A DNA stretch of 64,000 nt. Source: Psoroptes ovis (Eukaryota > Arthropoda > Arachnida > Sarcoptiformes > Psoroptidae). Made by a program: the position numbers and the translations under genes. Of this stretch, positions 48,300 to 62,600 are shown in pieces (the stretch's first letter is position 1; each line of letters opens with the position of its first letter). The DNA lies in NCBI GenBank assembly GCA_002943765.1, contig PQWQ01000013.1, positions 1,054,001 to 1,118,000 of the forward strand. Reading direction: 5' to 3'. Below the pieces are notes generated by a model. The model saw nothing but the letters and a program-made list of their open reading frames with translations. It was not told the DNA's origin and made no database searches.

Positions 48300-48369
48300 A
48301 TCAATCATCAATCGATATGTGGTTACTGCTGCTGCTGTTGTTTAGGCCACATATCGATTGATGATTGAT
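48300..48369 (+). other. Perfect 23-bp hairpin, pre-miRNA-sized
   Basis: The 5' arm (48300-48322) starts ATCAATCATCAATCGATATG and pairs perfectly with the 3' arm 48347-48369. The loop is 24 nt (48323-48346, CTG-rich). Stem and loop size are in the range of a small-RNA precursor, but a fully paired stem is also what a short inverted repeat would give. It matches no microRNA I recognise. Confidence 0.4.
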
Positions 48370-50058
48370 TGATGAATGAATCTTTGTGTATGGCCAAATA
48401 TAATCAAAATTTTCTGTAAGCACTAAAAAAATGAAAATATTTCCGTAAATAATGATCATCATCCGATGATTATCAAATGATGATGATCTAAATTTCCTCA
48501 ATTATTTTTCACCAATCACTAAATTACAGTATTTTATTCAATGAATTGTTTCTTTTTTGCAGAACTTTCCTTAGTATTATGACTATTGCAAAATTTTTCG
48601 TTCAAGAAAGATTTGATTAATTCGAGATATAATTATTTCAGAATTTTGAATCGATTTTAAAATGAAATTGTCACCATTTTGACACTGAAAAATGATTTTA
48701 CTTTTGCATCATACATGGAATGAATATTTGTTTATTTTTCTGGCCACCTACATGCTTATTCTAAAATAAATTTTGAATCAAAGTTTATCGCAACAATTTA
48801 TTGTTTGTTTTAAAACGAGCAATTTATCAATGATTCTATTCTATGTTGCAATCGTCATTATTTCGATCATATCAAAATAATTTTCATAATTATTTTCACT
48901 ATTATTTGATTATCAAATTGTTTTGTAATTTCAACAATTCCACCAATCTCCCATAAATATCTCCATTAAAATTATATTTATTTGTTTTCAATCACCAAAA
49001 ATAATGATTGAATGATTGACAAGTGCATCAATGTAACAACTAAACGGTTAAAACTGAACAAATCAAAAAAACAATATGAGTAAAAAGACAAATGATGATG
49101 ATTTTTCCATCATAAAATTATGTGAAAATACAAACATAATAGTTTATACAAGTGAATTATTGGAATATTTGTATTTTAGATTATTTTTGATTGCTATCAT
49201 TATTATTATTATTATAAATGCTGATAATCATTTCGATCAATGTCTGTCGATCAATTTGATGTTGTAATGTTTGAAAAAATATTTTTCATAACAAAAATAC
49301 AGTTTTCATTTTAGACATTTTAAGCCTTTTTTCTTGATTCAATCGTTTATTAAATCGTTCCACTCAAATTTTTCATGTTTGAATCTAAAAAAAATGTGAA
49401 ATGACAACGCCATCTTTTGCAGCTATTCAATGATATCAATGATTGAAAACTTGAAATCAAAATTCACTCATAGATGGCTATTATTGTGCGGTGTTTTGAA
49501 AAATTTTAATTTTAAAATTAATTTTCAAATTATTCTTTTGAAATTTTCTTCAAAAGAAATCCTTTAACAATCAATATTTTGATTTTCATTCAAAATCTTC
49601 TAATATGATTAAATGAGAAAAAAAAAAATACAAAATACAAATAAAAAAAATAATCAGTCAAGAAAAACGAACGAGAGAATTATTTTTTTTAATTCTTTCA
49701 ACCAAAGAAATTCCAAAAAAAAGTGAAAAATAATTTTTCATTTTGAAAAAATCTTCAATATTCAATATATTCAGAATCAAAATAATAATCACAATAATAA
49801 TAATGATGATAATAGAAAAGAATTTAGAAGTGAAATTAAATTTTTTAAAAATTATTAAAAAAGAGAAAAGAATTTTCAAATCTTTTGATTCTTTGAAAAA
49901 CTTCTTGGAAAAAATTCTTTAGTCGTTTGATTTCTTATTTTTATTCTTAAAGAATCTTTGTATTTCTTTTTTAATTTCCAAGTATTTGGTTTCTTCTTTT
50001 GGCTACATTGAAATTTGATGATAAAACTTTTTTTTTGCCAACATAACACTGCAAGCAA

Positions 50059-50085
50059 CATCATCATCATCATCATCATCATCAT
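50059..50085. repeat. (CAT)n microsatellite
   Basis: Uninterrupted ATC/CAT trinucleotide run. Confidence 0.9.
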
Positions 50086-53000
50086 TGCCACCGACTCTAT
50101 CGACGAATAATTTAATTCTAATAATAAAAACTAAACTCAATTCAACACTATTTCGTTATATAATAATTACTATTACAATTATTTAATTTGAATGATTACG
50201 ATGATGATGATTAAAGAATTTTTCTTCGTTCTTTTCTTCATTCAAAATTTCCAATTTTCTAATTTTCATTTCATTTCATTGCTTTTAATTAAATTCTTTT
50301 GAGTTTTATATGTATCTATTCGGTTATTCGGGAATTCTATGAATTCATTTTGTATATCATTTCGATATTTGTATTCGGTTGGTTTTGTGTTCAATGTTTA
50401 TTTTACCATAAAAGAGAGAGAAATGAAATGAAATGAAAAAAATTGTGAAAATGAAAACATTTGATTTGATTAAACATATTATCATCATCATTTTTAGCAA
50501 AAAGGGAAACGCAAACGCAAATGATTAGAGACAGCCGAAGAAAAAATTATTCAAAATGATTTAATGAATGAATCAATGTCATTATCATCATATTGATGAT
50601 AATGTTTGCTTCCGAAATTTTCGAAAAATTTTAAATTAAAATTTTAAAACAAATTTCACATTCATCCAATGACGTGAATCGAAATGTATACAATACAATG
50701 GATCAAATTGAACGGAAATTTCATGTAGCAGAGAAAAAAAAAATTAATCAATGAAGATTTTTAATGTTTGTCTGTCTATGAAACTAGATGAATGAATGAA
50801 TGCATCATTGTTCGGCTGCTTTGTGATTAATAATGAATTTTAAAAAAATACATTTAACTTTGAATTTATACGAAATCTCTGATAGATTTAAAATGAAATT
50901 TTTTTTGTTAATTTAATTTTTTTTTTTTTTTTTTGAATCGAAAATTTCAATTTAAATTTTGAAAATCAAAATTTGAAAAAATCAAGATTCATGTAGCACA
51001 CCTGGTGGCTCTTTATTCTTACACAATCGTTTATTTTGAAATTCAATCCCATGCAGATTTGAATTGATGCTGGCAAACAATTTTGATTTTACTATTTATG
51101 CGACCGAAAATCAGTGAAATCAGATAACATGAATGCATCAAAAATGTCTGAGGTTTCCCAAAAAAAAAATCCATTAGTTTAATTCTGATAAAAACAATCA
51201 AAGATAATCATCATAAAGAGATGATAAAGAGAAAGGATGAGTAAATCATAAAATGATCGTCATGAGTTTTATTTTATTTTGTTTTGAATATTTTTCCAAG
51301 TTTTTGACATTTTATTTTCATTTCATCCAGTCTATTTTCTGTCTTTTCACACTTTTTGATTTCACAATTTTCATAACTGTTTTCATGTTTATGTTGTTGA
51401 TGTTTTGATTTTGTTGTTTCGGTTTGTTTATTTTATTTTTATCAATGTTCATATAAATTCATTTTCATCATTTAAAATATTATAAAAGAATTAAATCTTG
51501 AAATGTTTTTATCATTAAATGGATTCATATGAAATTGAATTTTTTTTCCATTTCTGCCAGATATTAAAATAATTATCATCAAAGTAAAGAAAAAGAAAAA
51601 AATGTCATTGAATTTTCGCTGAAATTTTTATTTACAAAAAAAAAAAAAAAAAATGATTTGATGATGATGATGATGATGAAAATTCCCATTTAATTGTCTG
51701 ATGACACAAACATCATACACAAACACAACAGCAAACGCTTACAGATCAGAATTAATTAAATTCAAAATATCGAAAAAAAATATGAGATATAAAATTGATT
51801 TGAGTGAATTTACTGTCTGTCGATATTTGCTTTGGTTATTATTATTTGTCCTGTCGTTGATGTTTGTATTGTGTTGATTTACCAACAAAATAGAAGTGAA
51901 AAAAAATTTTTAATTTCACTTTTATTTTTCAATTATTTCTGAAAATGATTGAGAAAAACAAATTTCTTTGTGTTTGTGATGACCAAACACATTTTCAAAT
52001 TTTCCATTCGATTCATTCATTCATTTTTTTCATTTCATTTCATTCATTTTTTTCACAATCGTTCAATGTGTTCATTGATCTTGTTGTTGTTGCTGCTGTT
52101 GCTGTTGTTGTTGTTATGAACCAAAAATATAAAAACACATACGAATAAAACACACCACATAACAACACCCGAATACCCTACGTCAATTTGAATGTTATTT
52201 TACCATTATTTCTGTTAAAGAATTGGGAAAAAATTGTCAATTATACCATGGTCAATGGTATTCGTGTATAGATTTTGTTGTTTATATTATTATTTTGACA
52301 TATTTGTTCAGCTAAAATGCAGCAATACGAATAACAAAGCCACACATATGATCAGACAGCAAGCAAGTAAGCAAACAAACCAACAAACTGGACCAAAGAC
52401 GCCATCATCAACATCATAAAACGACTGCAACAACACCGACACCACCGCCATACCAACAACATATCATCACCAATATCGAATAACTTTGTGAAATATCGGA
52501 TGATGATTATTATTTCTTCATTGTCATCAATGTTTGTTTGTTCAGTTGTATGAATGAATTGAATTTTGGAATTTTTTTTTTAAATTCAATTCAATTGATT
52601 TCAATTCGATTCAATTCAATTCAACAAAAAAGTAAAATGGAATTTTGTCCATTTTTTTGTGAATGAATACAATGGAGAAAAATGATTGAATGAAAAATTT
52701 AATATTTTTTCATAAAAATCGATTTCTAATGGTTTTTTTTGTTGTTGTTTGGAAATGGAGAATTTCCACTGTTGCTGCTTCTGCTGTCAATGGCGGTGTT
52801 GTCCATGAATGGTGTTTGGGATATGTTGGGAATGCTTAAGGATGCTTTGGAATGTATGCATGTGTGTGTGTGTTTGTTTGTTTGTCTGTTTATTATTGTG
52901 AATTTGATATGAATTTTTTCTTTTTTTTTCGTTGCGAAATCGATATTTCAATAATAAGGGAGAAAATATTTTTTCATTTTCTCCCTTTTTCTCTTATCAT

Positions 53001-56000
53001 TCGCACACAAATATTATTATTATTAATAAAATCGATGGGCAGAGCAATACGCATCGATGGATTAATAATTTTGAAATTCATTTTTTTCACTTTGTCCAGA
53101 ATCGTCCATACATTTCAATAAAAGAATAATAATTGCGATAAATTGATACTCAAATTGAATTCAATTGAATTTGTTTCAACTGTAAAATATTATCGTTTCG
53201 ATTTTATTTTATTTTATTTTTTTTTCTCGTTTTCTTCTTGTTGATTTTCAATATTCGATATTTCTAGTATTTATATGCATCAATTTCAATGTTTTCAATA
53301 TATTTTATATGTATTTGTTGCAATAAAATTAAATTGCCTTGAAGCCAATAAATAAAAAATTTTTGCTGATATATTGATGTTGATGTTGTTGTTTTTTCCA
53401 TTGAAAAATTACGAAACAAAAAAAAGAAAAAACCCTAGAAACACTAATGATATCAATAATAATGATGATGATGATGAGAAATGAAACAAATGTAGAATCA
53501 TTTCTATCCATTTTCATTTATTTATTTCAACTTTTTCCACTTTTCCATCTTTCATTTTTTCAATTGAATGATTTTGTTTTTCTGCCAATGAAAAAAACAA
53601 AATATCCATCAACAATTGCACTGAAAAACAAAAAAATCTATTCAATTGATTTTTTTCCATCTCCTTACCGCAAAAGAATTCAGCAAAAGATTACATTTCA
53701 TTTTTCATTTTTCGACCTTTAAGCTAAATACAATCAATCGATTTTATCAATGGAAAAAATGATAAATTTTGTATCGTTTTCTTTCAAATGTTGATGTGAT
53801 TATTTGCTTCAAAGAAAGTAGAAAAAAAACATAAAGAAATTCACCATTTCCTTGTCGCTTATCATATTTTGGTTTAAAGATAATTTCTACTTTTCCACTT
53901 TTCACACAAATTCTTTCCTGAAATATGATTCTACGGCAAATTATATTAAGATTCATTTCATTTCATTTTGTTCTTGTTTTTTACACTGTTTCATTATTTG
54001 TTTGAATGAAATGTAATGATCAGGACCATGTCAATTCCATATGATCATACAATAATGTGGATAATAATAATAAAAATCATTAGCATAATGTCAATTAAAG
54101 AAAGAAATGCAAGAAAAAAATAAAAATAGGAATAAACATGAAATTTATGTGAAAAATAATACAAAGAAATGACATTTAGCATCTTTTTCTTTCGTTTTGT
54201 TTTTTAATGATTATCAAAAATATAAAGAAAAACAAAGAAAAATTACAAATCCAGTTTCCTTCTAAAAAAAACAAATGAGTTTATTTTATTTCATTATAAT
54301 TATTATTATTGAAATTAAAACATTCTTTTTTTCATCTCTTCTTTGACATCTTTAACATCTTATTTCATTAATACAATAATGATGATGACGATGATGTAAT
54401 CATAATAATGATGATGATAATAATCAAAATGATGATGTTAATGATGGGAAATAGAGATGTTAGTTGGAGAAGGAAAAGAGAAGATATTCTGATGCATGAA
54501 TTTTATATGATTACACATACACACATTCAAATATGAGCTGTGATGAAAGACTTGAGTGAATGTGTACTTGATTATTTTGGGTGATTCCCTTATTATTATC
54601 TTATTTCAATTTTTCATCAAAGAAAACTTTGAAATTTGAATATTTTTGACTTATGGCTTCTTGTTGAATTCAAATGAATCAAATTCTAATAGGGATAATC
54701 AATTAACTCCGGCTTTTACCAGACCCCAAATGTCTATGATTCTCTTGTTTCTTGTAATAGTTGAATGTCTCGGATGCTTTTAAGAATTTTTTTTTTTTTG
54801 CATTTGTTTATTTATTTGTCTTCAGCCACGAATGATAAGGAAAAAAACGTCGCATTTCACTCTCTACAGGTTCTCTTCGACTCTCTCTTTCATAATTATT
54901 GAATCATTAATAATTATGTTCCATTTGAAGCCATAAAAAACCAGAAAAAAATAGTCATACATTTAGATACAAAATATGCGCATTTATTGTGAAAGCTTAT
55001 GGAGTTTTTGCTGTCGTTGTTCTAAAAAAATAATTTTCAACATTAATGAAACATTTATTTTTATTAATTTTTCAAAACAAAAATCAGCCATCGTCTATGA
55101 ACGAAATTAATCTCAAAGAATGGAAGATGGTGAAGAAATGTAGGAAAAAAAAGAACATAAATTGTTGAGATTTATGGGAAATTTTTTATTTTAAATTTAT
55201 TTATTTAGTCAAACATCAAATTGAAAACAGAATCAAGCATATTAGATGTTTGTATTCACTCAATGAGATAAATTCATATCACATGTAACGCAAAGAAATC
55301 ATGAAGATCGAGAAGAAAATTTCAAAAATCTCAACATGAAAACAATTTATACGATGCTTGAAGCAAATTTTATAAATGCTAATCATAGACATGGAAAATA
55401 ATGATAATAACAACAATATGATTGTAAATATTCTTGATAAATTTGATTTTTTTTCTGAACAAATTTTTGATTTATTTTGGAAAAAAAATGAAAATTGAAA
55501 AACCAGGGAATTCCTCACACAATACATTTGATTCAAAATGTATTAGCATTGAACATCAATAATCTGTTAATTATTGTTGGATAGTCGGCAACACCTGGCG
55601 TTCATATTGAAAAAAATTTTGCTACAATTAATGGGAAACAGGAATAAAACAAGTAAATTATTATTATTATCTCTATATTAACAAATTTCATTATTTGTTA
55701 ACCTTTGAATGTTTTGAAGATGATAACAAAATTTGAGAATAACTCTGAACAATATGTTCCATGAATCAAAACGAAAACAAAAATTGAAAAAACAATCAAA
55801 AGTTCATGAACAATTGAACGAAACAAGAAAAATACACTGACAAACACTTTTGAGAAACACTTTTTTCTTCGTATTATTTGATTTTCCTAATAAAAATACT
55901 TATAAACTTCTATGATTTGATTACATTCATTCATTCAATTCAATTGAATTTCTTTTATTTTTGTTCATCCGTTGTTTTTTTTTTGTTTCTTTTCTTTCTT

Positions 56001-56616
56001 CGATTAAATTCAATTTTTTATCGATTATTATTATATATCGGATTTTTCATTGTTTATTTTTCATCGTTTCGGGAATTATTTTCTAAAAATAAAAAAAAAA
56101 TAAAATTGAAAAACATATCAAATACACCACATTTCATCGCGTAGATATAATGTTAAAATACATGTACTTTTATTTTCTTTCGAAAAAAAAATTTACATTC
56201 GATTGAATGTATATTGATTGAAAATTTATTCATTTATTTCATCGATGAATTTTTATTTTATTTTTGAATATTGCGTGTATGTACTTATGCAATGTTTCAA
56301 ATGTGTGCCTAAAGTTTTTTGATGAAATATCATAATCGATCACGTATTTTTTTTTTCTTTGAGGAAATGTGAGAAAAATTGAAATTTTTTTTTTGATAAA
56401 TGTTTATAACAATAAGGGTATGTTTGACAATGAATTATTATCATCGTTATAATTATTGATAAAGAAAAAATTTATGTGAAATGGAAACAAGAGAGAAAAA
56501 AATGGATTAAAAATTCAATAATAAAATCTTATAAATATAATAATTTAATTGAATCAACCTGATTCAATTTGTATTCTCATTTTTTTTCCTTCAAATAGAC
56601 CAAATCATAATCATCT

Positions 56617-59600
56617 TTATGGATAATTAATTCCTTGTTGTGCAATCATTGGATAACATCCGCCAATTGTATTATCATTATTCGTATCATTTATTGTTGT
56701 AGTCGTTTGTATCATAGGTATACTCGGTGCTATTGTCGCAGCTAATGCAGCTGCCGCTATCGATGATGGCGTAGATGATGATGATGATGTCCAATCGATT
56801 ATATTATTCGGATTTTGATTCAACATTATTGCTGGCGGTTGTTGTTGTTGTGGCGGCTGTTGTTGTAGCGTGCAGCTCTCATCATTAATGATAACTGTTG
56901 GATTCATGAATTGATTCCCATATTGATGAAAGTGTTTTGGCTGCTGATGTTGATGATGATAGTTATGATGATAATGTGGATGATGTGGATGGCCATGTCT
57001 CAATGATGATAAAGATAATGATTGTTGTTGCTCATGTTGTTGTTGTTGCTGTGTTGATATTAAGCTCGGTGATAATTGTGCACGATACTGTATATCATCA
57101 TTATCGATTGCGTTGAAAGGACCATTGACATTTTGTACATTTCCATTATTACCATATGATGTTGTTCCTGATGGTGGAGTTTGATTAATAGCCATTGGAA
57201 CCGATGATGATGTTAATGATGAAAATGCAGCTGCTGCTGATGCAACAGTGGCTGATGGATGATTCCTTTCTCTTGATCGATGTAATGATCTTTTTGTTGC
57301 TACGATTACAGAGAATATTCTTGGTGTACTCAATGATGATGATTGTGTTGGTGGCTGTACTGGTGATGGCGTAATATTTGTATTGACAATATTACTATTA
57401 GAACTGCCCATAAATTCACCTTGATCTTCATTATAAAAATATTTGGATGTTGGCATTTGATCGAAAGATGATAGCGATGAATTATTTGGTAATGATCCAT
57501 AATGCGTCAATGATCCTTTACGTAGAGCATTAAATTTTGGCGAATTAGGCATCATCATAGATGTCTGATAACTGTGAAATTGTGATTGTGCTAATGGCGA
57601 CACGGGCGGTGGTGGTGTAGCCGAATGCTGTTGAGTTGGTATGGCCGGCAATTTATGATGATGCTGGTGGTAAATTGATGGCTGCTGCAGAAGTGCTTGT
57701 CGAGAATTCATTGGAACAAATTGTTGTTGATTTTGTGAGAGCTGTTGTTGTTGCACTGAATCAAGCTGCAGATGACCATTTCGTTGAACATTTGATTGTT
57801 GTTGATTAAATAATGTCAGTGATGATTGATTATTTATTTTATTCAAATGTTCAACATTTAATTGTATTTCCGATGATGAACGTCTTTGTCCAGTGATGTG
57901 ATGTTTGTGATGCAAATGATGTTTTTGTGGCTGTTGTTGTTGTGGCTGCTGCTGTTGTTGCTGTTGCTGTTGTGGTGGCTGTTGTTGGTTAGATTTACCG
58001 TGATCACCATTCGAATTATCTTTCGACTGCGAACGCTGATGTACCGTATGGCCAATCGTTTTTTGATATGAAATTAATTGTTTTTCAAGGCTATAATTTT
58101 CGTTGCTTAATGCAAGTATTTCACGTCTGAAATTTCGAGAAAAAAATGATAATTATAATGATGTAAAACAGCAAGACAATACGATCAAAAATGAAATCAA
58201 TGAGATTTGAGAGGCAAACAAAAAAAATTGAAAAGAAAGACGAATAAAATAATGGAAAAACTTCATTTTTAACGATGTATTTATTTATTTATTAATTTTG
58301 GTATCATTATGGACCCAGTTTGTGAGTGTATGCTCTTGTATGAATGTGTTCACATGGATACAATTTTTTTAGGTCTAAAGATAAGAACATGAAAAGAATT
58401 TTTGATTTTAATGAACAAATTACAAGAGAAAATAATGGCAAAGAAAAAAAATTTGTCCATTCATTGAATCAATCATTGAAGATATATGTTCATTCAACGA
58501 TTCATTGAATTCAATTCAGTTCGATTATTTTGATTCTTGGATGTATAAGTTGCAGAAAAAATAAATATTTTACAAATGAATCGTAGAATATGAATGAATG
58601 AATGAATGAAAATTGAATGATGTTTGGATAATATTGTATCAATATTTCATTTTTTCTTTCATATTTTGTTTACTCTATTTTGATATCATTAGTGTAATAG
58701 AAAAAGAAAATGTGCTTCACTTTTGGTCTGATATGATTAGTTTTATCAGAACATAATAATGAAGAAATGTTTTGTGAATTTATTTTCCGTAGTCCATTTC
58801 TTTGGTTCAGGAACCAAAAATTATTGTCATTACAAATTATGTTTTGAGTATCAACAAAAAAATATATCAAACATTTCGATTCATTTTCCTTGTTGACTTG
58901 TCGTTGACATATGAATTCAATTTATTTTCATTTTTTCTATTTTTTTATTTCATTGGTCAAATATTGATTTGTTCAAATTGATTTAGCAAATTATTATTTC
59001 ACCTTGAAACTAAATTGAAACAAGCAAACAAGTTTGAAAAAAAAAAATTGTAAAATATTTTACTTGTCAATTATGAGGATCAATCTGCTATTTGCTTCTA
59101 TTATACCGATATTGGACGATGGAAAAATAAAAAAAAAAATAAACAATGTTTCAACTGAATATTGATTTTATTTGTTTTTTCCATTTTGAATCACATTAGA
59201 AAATTAACCAAGAATAGAAGCTAAGAGAAAAAAATTTCATATAATTTTGTACATCGATATTTATTTTTTTATTAAATTCAATACACATCCAAAAATAAAA
59301 AATAAAAAATAAAAACACATTTTAACAGGAAAAAAAAACACACATTCATATATCACACATATCGAAAAGTAAACAAAAATATCGGAGATAGAGAGAAAGA
59401 GAGAGATATTGAAAAACGAAAATGATAACATTTCTAGAAGGGACATGATCTTTATTATTTATCCATTAAAGATTTTTATTTTATTTTTATTTTTTTGAAG
59501 AATACAGAATCGTGTATATCAAATAAAATTTGAAACAGAAATGAATAGAATTGTGCAGGTTCATTTTCCACTCACATATCATTAGTTGTTTGTGATTCAA

Positions 59601-62600
59601 TTAAATCCAATGGAAACGGAATTCTTTTCAATGTGAAATTCAATTGAATTTGTCGCTCTTTTTCGCACAAATTTTTTTCTCTTAAATCATACACATTGAT
59701 GTAATCAAACAATGACAATAATAATAACACGACAACAATAGAATGACAATAATGCATCAATACAAAAAAAAATAAATAAATAAGACAAACACATCCAAAT
59801 CTAAAATGAAACTAAATTTTGATTAGAATCGATTTTGATGATAATAATAATAATAATAATGATAATATCATTATTATATTTATTATTGTATCATTATTAT
59901 TGTTATTTGTTTGGTTAAAAGTGGAAATATTTTTTTTGTTGTAATTGGTTTTATTTATTTTTCTATATGTTGGCAATCTAAGATTTTTCTCTTTGTTTGG
60001 CTCATTAAATTGTTGTTATCATTATTATTATCATTGAATAGTCATTGATTCAAAAAAGATTCAAATATACACTATCGAATTGGACATTGATTTAATTAAA
60101 TTAATATCATTGTTATCATCATTATTATGGTGAATTCACTAACAATAACATCACTAGAATGTTTGATTCAATGAAAAAGTATGAAACGAATTGAATAGAT
60201 TGGAAAAGAAAGCCACAATTTCAATTTCGAAAAACAAAAACACAAAGGGATCAATTTCTGTATTGGAAATTTTGAAAGCTTTGACAAAGCTTGCAAAACA
60301 AAATGATGATATCAATAATGTTGATAATAAAAGAGTCCATAAACAAAATGAAAATTAATTAATGAATGAATAAAATTTATTCTATTTAGTATTTGATTAT
60401 CGAATTAATTTTAATTTATGTTAATACAATTCAATTCATTTTGTTTACATTTCAATTGAATTCAATTTACTCCAATATTCCAATATTAATATTCATTAAT
60501 TTACCACTTGGTATTTTATATTATCATCATTTTTCAAAATCAATTTTTTAATTAATAATTATTGTGCTGTCTTTTTATGTATAGTTTTCAAAACTAATGT
60601 CAGTATTCAATGTATTTTAATGTTTGTACTGGGAAACCAAAACAATAAATAAATAAATAAATTGATATAAAATCAATTTTCAATATTAAATGAATGGAAA
60701 ATAGGAAAAAAAAGAAATTATTCATGGAAATGAATTATCGTAAAGTTAACATTGTTTAGTACTAGAATGTTTATCATTATCTATTGATGGCGATTTAGAC
60801 AATGAATCATGGGAGTATAGAATGTACAAATACAAACTAAATCAAATAACCAGAATGGGATTATCTGGGCAAAAAAATTTTATCATTCTAATTCAAGTTT
60901 GAATTTTTTAGTTTCTATTTTCATTATTTATTTATCTTATTGAAACCATGTGATACATTAATACATTGCAATAATAATGGTTTGATACAATAGAATTATT
61001 GATAAACAACAACAAAAAGATCAAATGATAATCAAAAATGGATATTTGTTATAGTCGAAACGATCAAAATAGATAATGATGATTATTAATATTGCCGATG
61101 ATTATTTATATTGTTATCATCAATATCCTTAACCATAAAAGGTAGAAACCTTATATTGAAATTCCATTAATTTTCATGAATATTTTCAAAGAAATAAAAA
61201 TAATCAATTATAAATGATATGTTTAAGGCTGAACAAGTTCAAACAAATATTCTGATTATTAAAATTAACATGCGTCACTTGGACCATAGACGCACAAGCA
61301 TTTATTCGATGATGAAATTTGATAATAATCACAATCAATCAATCAAATATTCGCATATGTTTGTTTTTTATTCATTAAAATCATCGAAGATATTCGAAAT
61401 CAAATAGTGAGAATGTTCTTTGGAAATTGAACATGGGCAAAAATTCATTACAAATTGGAAAATTGCTGGAATTCTTCAAGTGTGCATTGCGAATACCATT
61501 TCCAATCGAATTGATACGAAATATACACCTTTTTAGTATTGTTAAAGTGATGCAAGAATGAGAAAAAAATAATCATCAAGATGTTTTTTGTTTTTTCAGT
61601 TCAAATTATAAATAAATAAATGCATATAACCGATGGCATTTGAATTTGGCAATTCTTACCATTGAGGCGCGAAATGAAAGTGAAATTCAATGCAAATAAA
61701 AAATAAACAAACAACAGAATTCAATCAAAAATTTCATGATTTATAACATTAAATTATAAAGTAAATAATTTATCATTCAAATATGTGAGCGAGAACAATT
61801 GATAAACGATATCGGAAAAAAATAAATAAATATTAAGTTTAATTAAAGTTTTTTCTTCGGCTTTCAATCCATTCATGGAATTTTTTCTAGTTTTATTTCA
61901 TTTCAATATGTCAAACAAACAAAACTGAAAATTCCATCGATACAAGTACAAATTTAAATGTGATTCGGGTGTTTGTTTCGTTTTGTTTGTTTGTAATCTT
62001 AATGTATTTTCATTTCATTCGATATTTGTATCGGTCCATTTTCATGAACTCTTACCACTCTTGGTAGAATTTTGTCTTTTTTCACATTTTCTCATATACT
62101 TTCATACTTTAGATTTTTCTTTTAACAAACAAAAAACACAATTTATCGGATATCGTATTTTTAATATGAATTTATTTATATTTTTTTCATTTATTTTTCA
62201 TTGTTACATTTTTTTTCATTTTGAAAATGTCACTAAACATTTTTTTTTCGGCTCTATTTTCGACTACAAAAGTGTTTGTATCAACATTTCATTTCATTTG
62301 TTACTTTTTTTTCTTGTTTTTCATTGAAGCTTTTCAAAATATTTCGATATTTCAATCGATTGTGTTAGTTTGTAAGTTAGCCGTCAATATTATTTTCCAT
62401 TTTTATTCAAATAATAATAATCATTTGTCATTTGTCGGCCATTTCATTTTATTTGATACTTTCATTTCATTTCGATTTCATTCATTCATTCATTGATTTC
62501 AAATTTATAATATTTGAGTTATTTATATTGAAATTTATATTTTTTCTTTTTGATATGTGAGTTCTTATTTTCTCTCTTAAATCATTAATTCAAGTCATTT

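Larger units (their letters stand above)
45151..56616. other. Gene desert, right part
   Basis: About 11.5 kb with no supportable gene. It contains a GATC/ATCG run (47255-47274), a perfect hairpin (48300-48369), a CAT trinucleotide run (50059-50085), poly-A/T tracts, and palindromic AATTCAATT/TTGATT-type repeats near 45830-45920 and 52580-52625. The ORFs here are low complexity. Confidence 0.6.

Noticed and set aside
52738..52860. GC-richer segment open on both strands for about 40-50 codons
   Set aside because: There are no splice sites, start context or recognisable motif; it sits next to TG-rich repeats and is likely chance.
61983..62496. Two overlapping F/H-rich ORFs
   Set aside because: They lie within the large intron of MATH gene copy B and are translations of TTT/CAT-rich sequence.
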